Source of the DNA: Micromonospora sp. MH99 | Lineage (GTDB): Bacteria; Actinomycetota; Actinomycetes; Mycobacteriales; Micromonosporaceae | NCBI RefSeq assembly: GCF_021442385.1 | Contig: NZ_MUZA01000065.1 | Location: 1 to 35,935 of the forward strand | Direction of reading: 5' to 3' | Length of the DNA stretch: 35,935 nt | Shown: in pieces, positions 1 to 8,615 of the stretch | Layout of the letters: the number at the start of each line of letters is the position of its first letter | Position numbering within the stretch: the first letter of the stretch is position 1 | Position numbers and translations under genes: made by a program | The notes under the pieces: generated by a model | Database searches by the model: none | What the model saw: only the letters and a program-made list of their open reading frames with translations | What the model was told of the DNA's origin: nothing

Positions 1-3000
1 GCCACCGCCGCCGAGGACGCACCCGCCGCGTCGTCCCACCCGGCCGACTCGGTCAGCCTCGCCGCCGACCCGACCGCCGCGACCGCCCCGGCCGCCGCCG
101 CTGGCGGGCTGGAGCCGGCCGGCGGCCTGGACACCACGAAGGCCACCCGTCCGGTCGCGCCGGGCGTGCAGCTCACCTCCTTCGACAGGTACGACGCCGA
201 CGGCTGGCTGCGCGCCGACGCGCTCACCACCGACCTCGCCGGCGGGTCCACGGTCGACTACGTCAACTCCGGCGCGGTCAGCCGGGCCGAGCCGCTGCGC
301 AAGGCGGTGGACGACTCGCGGGCGGTCGCCGCGGTCAACGGTGACTTCTTCGACATCAACAACTCGGGGGCCGCGCAGGGCGTCGGCATCCGCAACGGCG
401 AGCTGATCCAGTCGGCGGTCGGCGGTCACCCCAACGCCGTGGCGGTCACCGCCACCGGGCTCGGTCGGGTGGTCGAGGTGAACTTCGACGGCAGCGCCAC
501 CCTGCCCACCGGGCCGGTGGCGTTGACCCAGTTCAACAACATGGTGCAGGCCGACGGCATCGGCGCGTTCACCGAGCTGTGGGGGACGTACTCCCGCCAG
601 CGGGCCGTGGAGGGCGCGGCCCGGGTGGTCGAGGTGACAGTGACCGGCGGCCGGGTGGCCGCGGTGGCCGGCGTGGCCGGCAGCGGCCCGGTCGTCGCCG
701 GCAGCACGGTGCTGCTCGGCCGCGACGCCGGAGCGGACGCACTGGCCGGGCTGCACGTCGGTGACCCGGTCTCGGTGACCTGGCGGCCGAAGTCGTCCGA
801 CGGGAGCGCCCTGCACGCGGCGGTCGGGGGCGGCAACGTCCTGGTCCGCGACGGCGTCGTGCAGAGCATCGCCGACGCGACCCTCGCCCCGCGTACGGCT
901 GTCGGGTTCAGCGCCGACGGCCGAAAGATGATCATGCTGACGGTGGACGGTCGGCAGGTCGACAGTCGCGGCGTGACGCAGACCGAGATGGGCCGGATGA
1001 TGGCCGAGCTGGGCGCCCGGGACGCGCTCAACCTCGACGGTGGCGGATCGTCCACGCTGCTGGCCCGCGAGCCCGGCGCGTCGGCCGTGCAGGTGGAGAA
1101 CGGCCCCTCCGACGGCAGCGAACGGGCGGTGCCCAACGGCCTGGCGATCTACGCGCCCAAGGGCAGCGGCCGGCTCACCGGCTACTGGGTCGAGACGGCC
1201 AGCGACCCCACCGCCGCCCCGGGCGTCTCCCCGGTGCGCGGCGGCCGGCCCGACCGGGTCTTCCCCGGGCTGACCCGCACCCTCACCGCGGCCGGCTACG
1301 ACGAGACGTACGGCCCGGCGGCGGGTGCGCCCACCTGGCGGGCGACCCCGGCGGTACGTGGCCGCGTCGACCGCGACGGTGTCTTCCACGCCGGCACACC
1401 GGGAACCAGCACGGTCACCGCCGCCCGGGGTCGGGCGACCGGCTCGCTGGGCCTGACCGTCCTGGGCCCGCTGACCCGGCTCGGCGCCACGGTGCCACGG
1501 ATCGGGCTGACCGGCCGGGACGGCAACGCCCTGGTCGGGGTGGTCGGCTACGACGCCGAGGGCAACACCGCGCCGATCGAGCCGGCGGACCTCACCCTCG
1601 ACTACGACCGCGACCTGCTGCGGATCACCCCGAACCGGGACGGCAACCTCACCGTCACCGCCCTGCGCGACACCGGCTCCGCACTGGTGACCGTCCGCGT
1701 CGGACGGACGAGCACCGTCCTGCCGGTCACGGTCGGGCTGACCGACGTGCCGGTCGCCGGCTTCGACGACGCGGCGTCCTGGCGGTTCAGCCAGGCACGG
1801 GCCAGCGGCTCGGTCGCGCCGGCGCCGGGTCACACCGGCACCGGCCTGAAGATGTCGTACGACTTCAGCCAGTCCACCGGCACCCGGGCCGCGTACGCCG
1901 ACCCGCCGGCCTGGATCGAGGTCCCGGGCCAGCCGCAGGCCTTCGGCATGTGGATCCACGGCAACGGCACCGGGGAGTGGCCGAGCCTGCACCTGCACGA
2001 CGCGCAGGACACCCAGCACGTGCTGCGCGGCCCGCTGATCACCTGGACCGGCTGGCGGTACGTGGAGTTCGCGGTGCCGGCCGGCGTGCAGTACCCGGTA
2101 CGGGTGCGCCGCTTCTACGTGGCCGAGACCAACGCCGCCGCGCAGTACCGCAGCGAAGTGATCATCGATGACCTGGTGGCGAAGGTGCCGCCGACGATCG
2201 ACGTGCCGGCAGTGGCCCCGCGTACCGATCGGGTGGTGGTCCGCGACGGCACGGTGGACGGTGCCCCCTGGCGGTTCGCGGTGCTCTCCGACGCCCAGTT
2301 CGTCGCCGCCGACCCGGACAGCGACCTGGTCGCCCAGGCCCGGCGGACGCTGCGCGAGGTGAAGGCCGCCCGGCCGGACTTCCTGCTGATCAACGGTGAC
2401 TTCGTGGACACGGCCTATCCGGCCGACTTCGCGCTGGCCCGGCGCATCCTCGACGAGGAGCTGGGCGACGCGCTGCCCTGGTACTACGTCCCCGGCAACC
2501 ACGAGATCATGGGTGCCCCGATCAGCAACTTCGCTGCCGCGTTCGGCGCCACCTCACGGGTGTTCGACCACGCCGGCACCCGGTTCGTCACCCTGAACTC
2601 GTCCACCGGGACGCTGCGGGGTGGCGGCTTCGACCAGGTGCGGATGCTGCGCGAGACGCTGGACGCGGCGGCCACCGACAGGCGCGTCGGCTCGGTCGTC
2701 GTCCTGCACCACCACCCGGCGCGGGACCCGAGCCCGGCGCAGGCCAGCCAGCTCGGTGACCGCAAGGAGGCGGCGCTGCTGGAACAGTGGCTGGCCGACT
2801 TCCAGCACCGCACCGGCAAGGGCGCGCTGTTCGTGGGCGGGCACGTCGGCACCTTCCACGCCGACCGGGTCGACGGGGTGCCGTACGTGATCAACGGCAA
2901 CTCGGGCAAGACGCCGTCGACCCCCGCCGACCAGGGCGGCTTCACCGGCTGGACGGAGTTCGGTGTCGACCCGGTCACCCCGGCCGAGGCCGACCGGGCC

Positions 3001-3357
3001 CGTCGCGACCCGCTCGCCGAGGGGCCACGCTGGGTGGACGCGGAGTTCCACGCCCACACCGATCGGCTCGCGTTGAACGCCCCGGCCAGCGTCGCGGTAG
3101 GCGCACCGGCGACGGTCACCGCCACGCTGACCCAACCCGGCGGGCGTACGGTCCCGGTGGCCGCACCGGTCAGCGCGGACTGGTCCGCCTCGCCCGCGCT
3201 GCACATCGGCGGGGCGGCCGGGGTGCGTCCCTGGCACACGGCCCGGTTCGACCCGGCCACCGGCACCCTGACGGCACTGCGGCCCGGCGCCCCGGTACGC
3301 CTCACCGTCGCCGTCAACGGCGTCCTCGCCGAGGCCACCGTCGCCCTCACCCGGTGA
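1..3357 (+). CDS. Phosphodiester glycosidase (NAGPA-type) / metallophosphoesterase fusion protein, 5'-truncated by the window
   Basis: The frame is open from base 1, so the true start and any signal peptide lie outside the window; the GTG at 166 is only an internal candidate. Residue numbers here count from that GTG. An N-terminal phosphodiester glycosidase (NAGPA/DUF2233-like) domain is shown by NGDFFD (58-63) and LNLDGGGSS (288-296). Next come Ig-like/BIG-type repeats (about 340-525) and a beta-rich segment resembling a carbohydrate-binding module (about 528-675). A calcineurin-like metallophosphoesterase follows with SDAQ (708-711), NGDFVD (743-748), PGNHE (776-780), LHHH (847-850) and GGHVGTFH (891-898), then a final Ig-like domain. 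The first ~50 residues are Ala/Pro-rich, as in exported actinobacterial proteins. Likely role: extracellular hydrolysis of sugar phosphodiesters, for example from teichoic-acid-type polymers, with the phosphoesterase acting in series. Domain identity is confident; substrate is inference. Confidence 0.9.
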   Translation, partial: ATAAEDAPAASSHPADSVSLAADPTAATAPAAAAGGLEPAGGLDTTKATRPVAPGVQLTSFDRYDADGWLRADALTTDLAGGSTVDYVNSGAVSRAEPLRKAVDDSRAVAAVNGDFFDINNSGAAQGVGIRNGELIQSAVGGHPNAVAVTATGLGRVVEVNFDGSATLPTGPVALTQFNNMVQADGIGAFTELWGTYSRQRAVEGAARVVEVTVTGGRVAAVAGVAGSGPVVAGSTVLLGRDAGADALAGLHVGDPVSVTWRPKSSDGSALHAAVGGGNVLVRDGVVQSIADATLAPRTAVGFSADGRKMIMLTVDGRQVDSRGVTQTEMGRMMAELGARDALNLDGGGSSTLLAREPGASAVQVENGPSDGSERAVPNGLAIYAPKGSGRLTGYWVETASDPTAAPGVSPVRGGRPDRVFPGLTRTLTAAGYDETYGPAAGAPTWRATPAVRGRVDRDGVFHAGTPGTSTVTAARGRATGSLGLTVLGPLTRLGATVPRIGLTGRDGNALVGVVGYDAEGNTAPIEPADLTLDYDRDLLRITPNRDGNLTVTALRDTGSALVTVRVGRTSTVLPVTVGLTDVPVAGFDDAASWRFSQARASGSVAPAPGHTGTGLKMSYDFSQSTGTRAAYADPPAWIEVPGQPQAFGMWIHGNGTGEWPSLHLHDAQDTQHVLRGPLITWTGWRYVEFAVPAGVQYPVRVRRFYVAETNAAAQYRSEVIIDDLVAKVPPTIDVPAVAPRTDRVVVRDGTVDGAPWRFAVLSDAQFVAADPDSDLVAQARRTLREVKAARPDFLLINGDFVDTAYPADFALARRILDEELGDALPWYYVPGNHEIMGAPISNFAAAFGATSRVFDHAGTRFVTLNSSTGTLRGGGFDQVRMLRETLDAAATDRRVGSVVVLHHHPARDPSPAQASQLGDRKEAALLEQWLADFQHRTGKGALFVGGHVGTFHADRVDGVPYVINGNSGKTPSTPADQGGFTGWTEFGVDPVTPAEADRARRDPLAEGPRWVDAEFHAHTDRLALNAPASVAVGAPATVTATLTQPGGRTVPVAAPVSADWSASPALHIGGAAGVRPWHTARFDPATGTLTALRPGAPVRLTVAVNGVLAEATVALTR

Positions 3358-3360
3358 ACC

Positions 3361-3400
3361 GTCCGGACGGCCCCCCGTACGCGCGGGGGGCCGTCCGGAC
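3361..3400. terminator. Bidirectional terminator between convergent genes
   Basis: A perfect 16-bp inverted repeat (3361-3376 with 3385-3400, arm GTCCGGACGGCCCCCC) encloses an 8-base loop. It lies between the glycosidase stop (3357) and the stop of the facing kinase-phosphatase gene (3406), so it can serve both. No U-tract follows, which is common in high-GC actinobacteria. Confidence 0.85.
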
Positions 3401-3405
3401 GCGCC

Positions 3406-4302
3406 TCAGAAGTCGCCCTCGGCCACCTGGAACACGGTGAGGCCGAGGGCTCGCCACATCTGGACCACCTGGACACGGTCGTCGAAGACGCCGGCCACCC
3501 GGTAACGGTCCCGGATCTCCCGGTCGTAGATCTCCCGCTTCACCATCGAGTCCTTCCGGGAGTCGCCGACGGCCCGCAGGTGCAGGCCGAGGTAGGGGAC
3601 CCGGACGTGTCGGGCCAGCCACGCCTCGGTGGCCTCCCGCGCGGAGACGTCCCGCCCGGAGCAGAAGACCACCCCGTACCCGGCCGCGTGCATCGCCCGG
3701 ACCGCCGCGATCACCGCAGTGTTCGGTTCGTCCTCGCCCACCCGGGTCATGTCGTACGGGCTGCGGGACACGGCCAGCGCGACGGTGCCGTCGATGTCCA
3801 CCAGGACGATCTCGGGTGGTTCGGTCGACGGCGGGTGCACGACGGCGGGGCGCCCGGTGCGGGCCTGCGGCACCGGCAACGGCAGGGCCCGGCCCACCAG
3901 GTACCGCTCGTGCAGCCGACGGATGGCCTCGGCCCCGACCTGCTCGGCCGTCGGGCGGGCGGCGTCGCGGCGCAGGCACTCGTCAAGGGGTACGTCGGTG
4001 AAGTCGTGCACCTCGAAATCCGCGCCGTGGCGGGCGGCCAGCTCGGCCCAGTCGCGCAACGTCCGCGAGCGCAGGTTGGTGTCGTCCACGCAGACGTCCG
4101 CCCGGGCCCGCAGCAACGCCTCGACCTGGGCCCGCTGTACGACTGTGACCTGCGCCTCGGCCCACTGGGTGAAGAGCCGCTCGCCGTGCAGCATCCGGCG
4201 CAGGTCGTCCCGGTTGACCCGGACGACTGACGGCTGAAGCGTGCGGGCGAACGTCGTCTTGCCCGAGGCGGGCAGTCCCCGGGTGGCGATCAGGCGGGTC
4301 AT
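3406..4302 (-). CDS. T4-type polynucleotide 5'-kinase / 3'-phosphatase (Pnkp)
   Basis: A 298-residue protein with the architecture of phage T4 Pnkp (301 aa). The N-terminal P-loop kinase has GLPASGKTT with Lys15 at the same position as in T4, then NRDD (30-33) and DDTN. The C-terminal HAD phosphatase has DIDGT (Asp169/Asp171), CSGRD, DSRKD and FDDR, and the extreme C-terminus ends QVAEGDF, as T4 ends QVASGDF. Expected activities are phosphorylation of 5'-OH ends and removal of 3'- or 2',3'-cyclic phosphates, i.e. end healing of cleaved RNA such as tRNA, usually followed by an RNA ligase; none is encoded nearby. ATG 4302 is chosen because GAGGGG lies 5 bases upstream; the frame stays open upstream but has no comparable site. 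It diverges from rpmE and converges on the glycosidase gene. RNA rather than DNA as substrate is inferred from the family. Confidence 0.88.
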   Translation of the reverse strand: MTRLIATRGLPASGKTTFARTLQPSVVRVNRDDLRRMLHGERLFTQWAEAQVTVVQRAQVEALLRARADVCVDDTNLRSRTLRDWAELAARHGADFEVHDFTDVPLDECLRRDAARPTAEQVGAEAIRRLHERYLVGRALPLPVPQARTGRPAVVHPPSTEPPEIVLVDIDGTVALAVSRSPYDMTRVGEDEPNTAVIAAVRAMHAAGYGVVFCSGRDVSAREATEAWLARHVRVPYLGLHLRAVGDSRKDSMVKREIYDREIRDRYRVAGVFDDRVQVVQMWRALGLTVFQVAEGDF

Positions 4303-4443
4303 GGGCGCCCCTCGGGCTCGACGGGCGTACCCCCGGCGGGGTACCCGGCGGTGGTCCGCCGGGTGGGCGAATGCCCGTCCGGGCGGCGGGAATGCGGACG
4401 GGGAGGCACGTGTTGACGATGCCGGACGAGGTGTGCGGCCCGC

Positions 4444-4577
4444 TTGCCGGGTTGGCTCAGGCCCATGGCACACTGGTCAATCGGCCACCGGTTCCGGTTC
4501 ACGCCCGAGCCCGTCGTGTACGGCGCGACGAGCGATGACGGCGACCCGGCGACCACCAACGAGAGGACCGAGGCGAG
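4444..4577 (+). promoter_or_regulatory. Candidate rpmE promoter and 5' leader
   Basis: A possible -35 TTGCCG (4444-4449) and -10 CACACT (4469-4474), spacing 19, would give a leader of about 98 bases. The leader holds a small hairpin, CGTCG (4512-4516) with CGACG (4526-4530). Autoregulatory L31 leaders have been proposed in actinobacteria by comparative genomics; whether this is one cannot be decided from a single sequence. The rest of 4303-4443 shows nothing recognisable. Confidence 0.3.
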
Positions 4578-4802
4578 ATGAAGGCAAACATCCACCCGGA
4601 GTACGTGACCACCGAGGTCAGCTGCTCCTGTGGCAACACGTTCACGACCCGCAGCACCGCCAAGGGCGGGGCGATCCACGTCGAGACCTGCAGCGCCTGC
4701 CACCCGTTCTACACCGGTAAGCAGCGCGTTCTCGACACCGCCGGCCGGGTCGCGAAGTTCCAGCAGAAGTACGCCAAGGTTCAGGCCAAGAAGGCCAAGT
4801 AA
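4578..4802 (+). CDS. rpmE: 50S ribosomal protein L31 (zinc-binding, C+ type)
   Basis: A 74-residue large-subunit protein with the L31 signature: MKANIHPEY at the N-terminus, the CSCG pair (Cys16, Cys18) and ETCSACHPFYTGKQ (Cys38, Cys41). These four cysteines make it the zinc-binding C+ form. Actinobacteria often keep a second, cysteine-free L31 under Zur control for zinc limitation; none is in this window. The C-terminal tail is lysine-rich, consistent with rRNA contact. ATG 4578 follows a purine-rich GAGGACCGAGGCGAG stretch that can serve as ribosome binding site. The gene is monocistronic, with a strong terminator directly downstream and prfA next, the same order as in mycobacteria. Confidence 0.98.
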   Translation: MKANIHPEYVTTEVSCSCGNTFTTRSTAKGGAIHVETCSACHPFYTGKQRVLDTAGRVAKFQQKYAKVQAKKAK

Positions 4803-4811
4803 CTCCCCGTT

Positions 4812-4850
4812 CGGCGCCCGCGTCCGGTTTTCTGCCGGACGCGGGCGCCG
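4812..4850 (+). terminator. Intrinsic-type terminator after rpmE
   Basis: A perfect 16-bp inverted repeat (4812-4827 with 4835-4850, arm CGGCGCCCGCGTCCGG) with a 7-base loop TTTTCTG starts 10 bases after the rpmE stop. It should separate rpmE from prfA transcription. Confidence 0.85.
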
Positions 4851-4928
4851 TCCGCGTTTCGCCTGTTTCCACGCGCCGTCGGCTGTCGGGCCGGCCCGGT
4901 GTCGCACCGTCGAAGGAGCATCCGCAGC

Positions 4929-6017
4929 ATGAGCAGCGAGCGTCTGGCCGGCCTCCTCGACGAGTACGCGGAGCTGGAGAAGCGGCTGGCCGACCCGGCC
5001 ATCCACGCCGACCAGGCCACCGCGCGCCGGGTGGGCCGCCGGTACGCCGAGCTGGTGCCGCTGCACAAGGCCGCCGGTGAGCTGGAGCAGGCGCGCGCCG
5101 ACCTGGCCGCGGCCCGTGAGTTGGCCGCCGAGGATCCCTCGTTCGCGGCCGAGACCGAGGCGATCGCGGCCTCCCTGCCGGGGCTGGAGGAGCGTCTCGC
5201 CGAGCTGCTCATCCCGCGTGACCCGCACGACGCCAAGGACGTGATCGTCGAGATCAAGGCCGGTGAGGGCGGCGAGGAGTCGGCGCTGTTCGCCGGCGAC
5301 CTGCTGCGGATGTACACCCGGTACGCCGAGCGGCACGGCTGGATCACCGAGGTGATCGACGCGCAGGACTCGGATCTCGGCGGCGTCAAGGACGTGTCGC
5401 TGTCGATCAAGACAAAGGGCGTGCCCGAGGGCGGGAACGGTGTCTGGTCGCGGCTCAAGTGGGAGGGCGGCGTGCACCGGGTGCAGCGCGTCCCGGTCAC
5501 CGAGTCGCAGGGCCGGATCCACACCAGCGCGGCCGGGGTGCTGGTGCTGCCGGAGGCCGAGGACGTCGACGTCACCATCGACGCGAACGACCTGCGCATC
5601 GACGTGTTCCGCTCGTCCGGCCCGGGCGGTCAGTCGGTGAACACCACCGACTCGGCGGTGCGGATCACCCACCTGCCGACCGGCATCGTCGTCTCCTGCC
5701 AGAACGAGAAGTCCCAGTTGCAGAACCGGGAGCAGGCGATGCGGATCATGCGGGCCCGGCTGCTCGCCGCCGCGCAGGAGCAGGCCGACGCCGCCGCCTC
5801 GGACGCCCGCAAGGCCCAGGTGCGCACGGTGGACCGCTCGGAGCGGATCCGGACGTACAACTTCCCGCAGAACCGGATCACCGACCACCGGATCGGCTAC
5901 ACCGCGTACAACCTGGACCTGGCGCTCGCCGGCGACCTGGACGGGGTGCTGGACGCCCTGGCCGAGGCCGATCGCGCCGCCCGGCTGGCCGGCGACACCG
6001 AACTCACCCGCCGCTGA
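4929..6017 (+). CDS. prfA: Peptide chain release factor 1 (RF1)
   Basis: A 362-residue class I release factor that recognises UAA and UAG and triggers peptidyl-tRNA hydrolysis on the ribosome. The catalytic GGQ is at 233-235 within SSGPGGQSVNTTDSAVR. The codon-recognition loop reads RVPVTESQGRIHTS, a PxT tripeptide with Val where E. coli RF1 has PAT; PxT still marks RF1 rather than RF2 (SPF). The N-terminal ~100 residues are helical and rich in Glu/Arg, as in the family. ATG 4929 is preferred because AAGGAGC (4912-4918) precedes it; the frame extends upstream without such a site. The GGQ glutamine is the substrate of PrmC, encoded 1.65 kb downstream, but here the two genes are split by an antisense GGDEF gene. 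Confidence 0.98.
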   Translation: MSSERLAGLLDEYAELEKRLADPAIHADQATARRVGRRYAELVPLHKAAGELEQARADLAAARELAAEDPSFAAETEAIAASLPGLEERLAELLIPRDPHDAKDVIVEIKAGEGGEESALFAGDLLRMYTRYAERHGWITEVIDAQDSDLGGVKDVSLSIKTKGVPEGGNGVWSRLKWEGGVHRVQRVPVTESQGRIHTSAAGVLVLPEAEDVDVTIDANDLRIDVFRSSGPGGQSVNTTDSAVRITHLPTGIVVSCQNEKSQLQNREQAMRIMRARLLAAAQEQADAAASDARKAQVRTVDRSERIRTYNFPQNRITDHRIGYTAYNLDLALAGDLDGVLDALAEADRAARLAGDTELTRR

Positions 6018-6052
6018 CCACACCCCCGCTGCCGATCCCTGAGCGGGTCAGC
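6013..6052. terminator. Weak hairpin spanning the two convergent stop codons
   Basis: GCTGACC (6013-6019) can pair with GGTCAGC (6046-6052); the arms contain the prfA stop and the complement of the GGDEF stop. An alternative CCCGCT/AGCGGG pairing overlaps it. It is short, so terminator function is uncertain. Confidence 0.3.
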
Positions 6053-7595
6053 TTGCGCGGGGGCGGGACTTCGCGCGCAGCATCTCCCGGTCGGCCTGTT
6101 CGAAGGCGACGCTGAGCGCGTCGCGCAACCCGCCGCCGCCGGAGACCTCCGCGAAGCCGATGCTCACCCCGACCGGGGTGCCCGGCACCAGGGACTCCCA
6201 GTCCTCGTTGCGTACCGCCGCCTCGATCCGGCGGGCGACCTCGGCGGCCTCGGTCATGCCGGTCTCCGGGAGCACCACAACGAACTCGTCCCCGCCGTAG
6301 CGGGCCACGAAGTCACCCCGGCGCATCACCCGGTTGATCACCCCGGCGATGCGTTGCAGCACCAGGTCGCCGGAGTGGTGCCCGTGGCGGGTGTTCACCG
6401 CCTTGAAGCCGTCCAGGTCGCAGACGCCGATGACGACCCGCTCGCCCCGCGTGACGACAGCTGTGATGTACCGCTCCAGCCTGCGCCGGTTGGGCAGCCC
6501 GGTGAGCGGGTCGGTAAGCGCCTCGCCCTCGTACCGGGCGGCCTCCCGACGCATCTCCTCGTGGTCGATCCGGGCGGCGATGCCGTCGATGTAGACGTCC
6601 CGAAGCCGGTCGTTGCGTTGCGCGGCGAGCCGGAACGCCAGCCGGTCCGCCCGGTGCGCCGCCGAGTGGTCGCCGGCGCGGGCCAGCGCGATGCTGCGCA
6701 GCCGGGCCGGTTCGGCCGCGCCGAGCGTCTCGGTGGACACCCGGATGGTGTCCAGCCGGGCGACCGCCTCGATGGGTCGACCGTCCGCGACGGCCAGGCA
6801 GACCATGCCGAGCTGTCGCATGTCCCGCGCGCGGGCGCTGTCCCCGCCGTGGCTGAGCAGGTGGGACGGCTGGGTCTCGCCGGTCGGCTCCAGCGGGTCG
6901 CCGAGCGCGGCCTGACGTGCCGCCGAGTATCCGTACGCGGCGAGGCTGCTCGGGCGCAGTCGGCTGGCCCGCCCGCTGCGGACGAACCGGGCCAGGTCGG
7001 CGGCGACGTCCCGCAGCACCCGCAGGCAGCCGTCGCTGTCCCCGTTGTGGTCGAGGGCCACCGCGTTGCGCAGTCGGATGCCCGGTGCCGCGAACGTCTC
7101 CTCCGGGATTCCGGCGGTCACCCCGAGCTGCCGCGCGCGTTCGATCGCGCCCAGGGCGTAGCCGTGGAAGCTCAGGTAGCTGTAGGCCATCGCGAGGTCG
7201 TGCCAGCCCCACGCGGTGTCCCGGTCCGGGTCCTCCACGGCGCCGAGCGCCCGGGCGGCCTTGACGAGGTGGGTGACGCAGCGGTCCAGCGCGCCCTGAT
7301 GGTGCGCGGCGAGCGCGGCCAGCGCGTTGAGGTGCCCGTGCAGATAGGGCTCGGCGAGATCGCGGACGGCCGCCGACGCCTCCTCGATGGCCCTGGTGAA
7401 CTCCGCCGTCCGACCGAGATTGATCAGCGCCGAGAGGCGCTGCACCAGGGCGTCCGCACGGGCCGCCGGGTCGGTGGTGGTGCGGATCACCCGCTCCAGC
7501 AACGCGTACGACTCCGCGGAGCGACTTGCTTCTTGCAAAGCCCGCGCCTGCGTGAGGGTGTCAACCTGGTCCTCGACCCGGTCGAGCCAGCCCAC
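6048..7595 (-). CDS. Cytosolic diguanylate cyclase with TPR-like N-terminal region
   Basis: A 515-residue protein. Roughly the first 330 residues are all-helical Ala/Leu/Arg-rich repeats resembling tetratricopeptide repeats, with no membrane segment or signal peptide. The C-terminal ~170 residues form a GGDEF domain: DPLTGLPNRR at its start, DLDGFKAVN, then RYGGDEFVVVLPET. The RxxD inhibitory motif (RRGD) sits five residues before GGDEF, so feedback inhibition by c-di-GMP is expected. Predicted reaction: two GTP to c-di-GMP. The start is GTG 7595, six bases after a GGAGG. The gene runs antisense between prfA and prmC and diverges from prmC with a 72-bp gap. The TPR-like region probably senses a partner protein; that is inference. 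Confidence 0.92.
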   Translation of the reverse strand: MGWLDRVEDQVDTLTQARALQEASRSAESYALLERVIRTTTDPAARADALVQRLSALINLGRTAEFTRAIEEASAAVRDLAEPYLHGHLNALAALAAHHQGALDRCVTHLVKAARALGAVEDPDRDTAWGWHDLAMAYSYLSFHGYALGAIERARQLGVTAGIPEETFAAPGIRLRNAVALDHNGDSDGCLRVLRDVAADLARFVRSGRASRLRPSSLAAYGYSAARQAALGDPLEPTGETQPSHLLSHGGDSARARDMRQLGMVCLAVADGRPIEAVARLDTIRVSTETLGAAEPARLRSIALARAGDHSAAHRADRLAFRLAAQRNDRLRDVYIDGIAARIDHEEMRREAARYEGEALTDPLTGLPNRRRLERYITAVVTRGERVVIGVCDLDGFKAVNTRHGHHSGDLVLQRIAGVINRVMRRGDFVARYGGDEFVVVLPETGMTEAAEVARRIEAAVRNEDWESLVPGTPVGVSIGFAEVSGGGGLRDALSVAFEQADREMLRAKSRPRAS

Positions 7596-7655
7596 CCACA
7601 ACCTCCTGCCGTGTGCGTCTTGACGCACCCGTTCGTGGCGTCGTCCGTGACGCCT

Positions 7656-7661
7656 CATGAT
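7656..7661 (+). promoter_or_regulatory. Candidate -10 box for leaderless prmC
   Basis: CATGAT lies six bases before the prmC GTG (7668), so transcription could begin at the start codon; no Shine-Dalgarno is visible. There is no good -35 at 17-18 bases. The rest of the divergent gap holds the GGDEF ribosome binding site. Confidence 0.3.
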
Positions 7662-7667
7662 TGTCGC

Positions 7668-8615
7668 GTGACCACTCTGCCGCAACACCCCCCCGAAGGG
7701 ACAGGCCGTACCCGTCCGTCCGCCGCGGTCGCCCGCGCGGCGCGGGCGCTCGCCGCCGCCGGGGTGGGTCCGGCACGCGTGGAGGCCGAGCTGCTGGCGG
7801 CGTACGTGCTGGGGGTTCCCCGGGGTCGGCTGGCGCTCGCCGACGACCTGGACGACACCCAGTTGGCCCGGCTCGACGAGCTGGTCGGCCGCCGCGCCGG
7901 TCGGGAGCCCTTGCAGCACCTGACGGGTCGGGCCGGATTTCGGCATCTGGACCTGGCTGTCGGTCCGGGGGTCTTCGTGCCCCGCCCGGAGACGGAGCTG
8001 CTGGCGGGCTGGGGTGTCGAGCAGGGCCGGGGCCGACCCGGGCCGCTGGTCGTGGACCTGTGCAGCGGCACCGGCGCGATCGCCCTGGCGGTGGCGCAGG
8101 AGCTGCCCGGCGCGCGGGTGATCGCTGTCGAGCGGTCCGCGGCGGCACTGGTGTGGCTGCGCCGCAACGCCGCCGAGCGGGCCGCCGCGGGCGACCGGCC
8201 GATCGAGGTGGTCGAGGCCGACGTGACGGCGCCGGACCTGCTGGAGCACCTGGTGGGGCGGGTGGACGTGCTGCTGTGCAACCCGCCGTACGTGCCGGTG
8301 GAGGTGGTGGTGCCGCCGGAGGTGGCCGCGCACGATCCGGCGGAGGCGGTCTTCGGCGGCCTGGACGGTCTGGCGGTGATCCGGCCGGTGATCAGCCGGG
8401 CGGCGGCGCTGCTGCGCCCCGGCGGCGTCATCGGGGTCGAGCACGACGACACGCACGACGTGGCGGTGCCGGCGCTGTTCGCCTCCGACGGCCGGTTCGA
8501 GGCCGTCACGGAGCATCCGGACCTCACCGGCCGCCCTCGTTACGCCACCGCGTCCCGACGGGCGGACGGCCAGCACACCGGGTCCGGGCCGGCGTGGCAG
8601 ACTGACTCCTCGTGA
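7668..8615 (+). CDS. prmC: Release factor glutamine N5-methyltransferase
   Basis: A 315-residue SAM-dependent methyltransferase that methylates the GGQ glutamine of RF1/RF2. The N-terminal helical domain includes REPLQHLTGRAGF and VFVPRPETELL. The Rossmann domain has DLCSGTGAIALAVA for SAM binding, and NPPYVP is the N5-glutamine methylase signature. GTG 7668 was chosen from the protein start VTTLPQHPPEG; no ribosome binding site precedes it, which fits a leaderless transcript, and the upstream frame is antisense to the GGDEF gene. It overlaps the following tsaC gene by four bases (GTGA), indicating translational coupling. The order prfA-prmC-tsaC is conserved in Gram-positive bacteria. Confidence 0.95.
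   Translation: MTTLPQHPPEGTGRTRPSAAVARAARALAAAGVGPARVEAELLAAYVLGVPRGRLALADDLDDTQLARLDELVGRRAGREPLQHLTGRAGFRHLDLAVGPGVFVPRPETELLAGWGVEQGRGRPGPLVVDLCSGTGAIALAVAQELPGARVIAVERSAAALVWLRRNAAERAAAGDRPIEVVEADVTAPDLLEHLVGRVDVLLCNPPYVPVEVVVPPEVAAHDPAEAVFGGLDGLAVIRPVISRAAALLRPGGVIGVEHDDTHDVAVPALFASDGRFEAVTEHPDLTGRPRYATASRRADGQHTGSGPAWQTDSS

Noticed and set aside
7596..8576. N-terminal extension of the GGDEF protein across prmC
   Set aside because: The antisense frame is open only because of high GC; prmC on the other strand is clearly real, and GGAGG marks GTG 7595 as the start.
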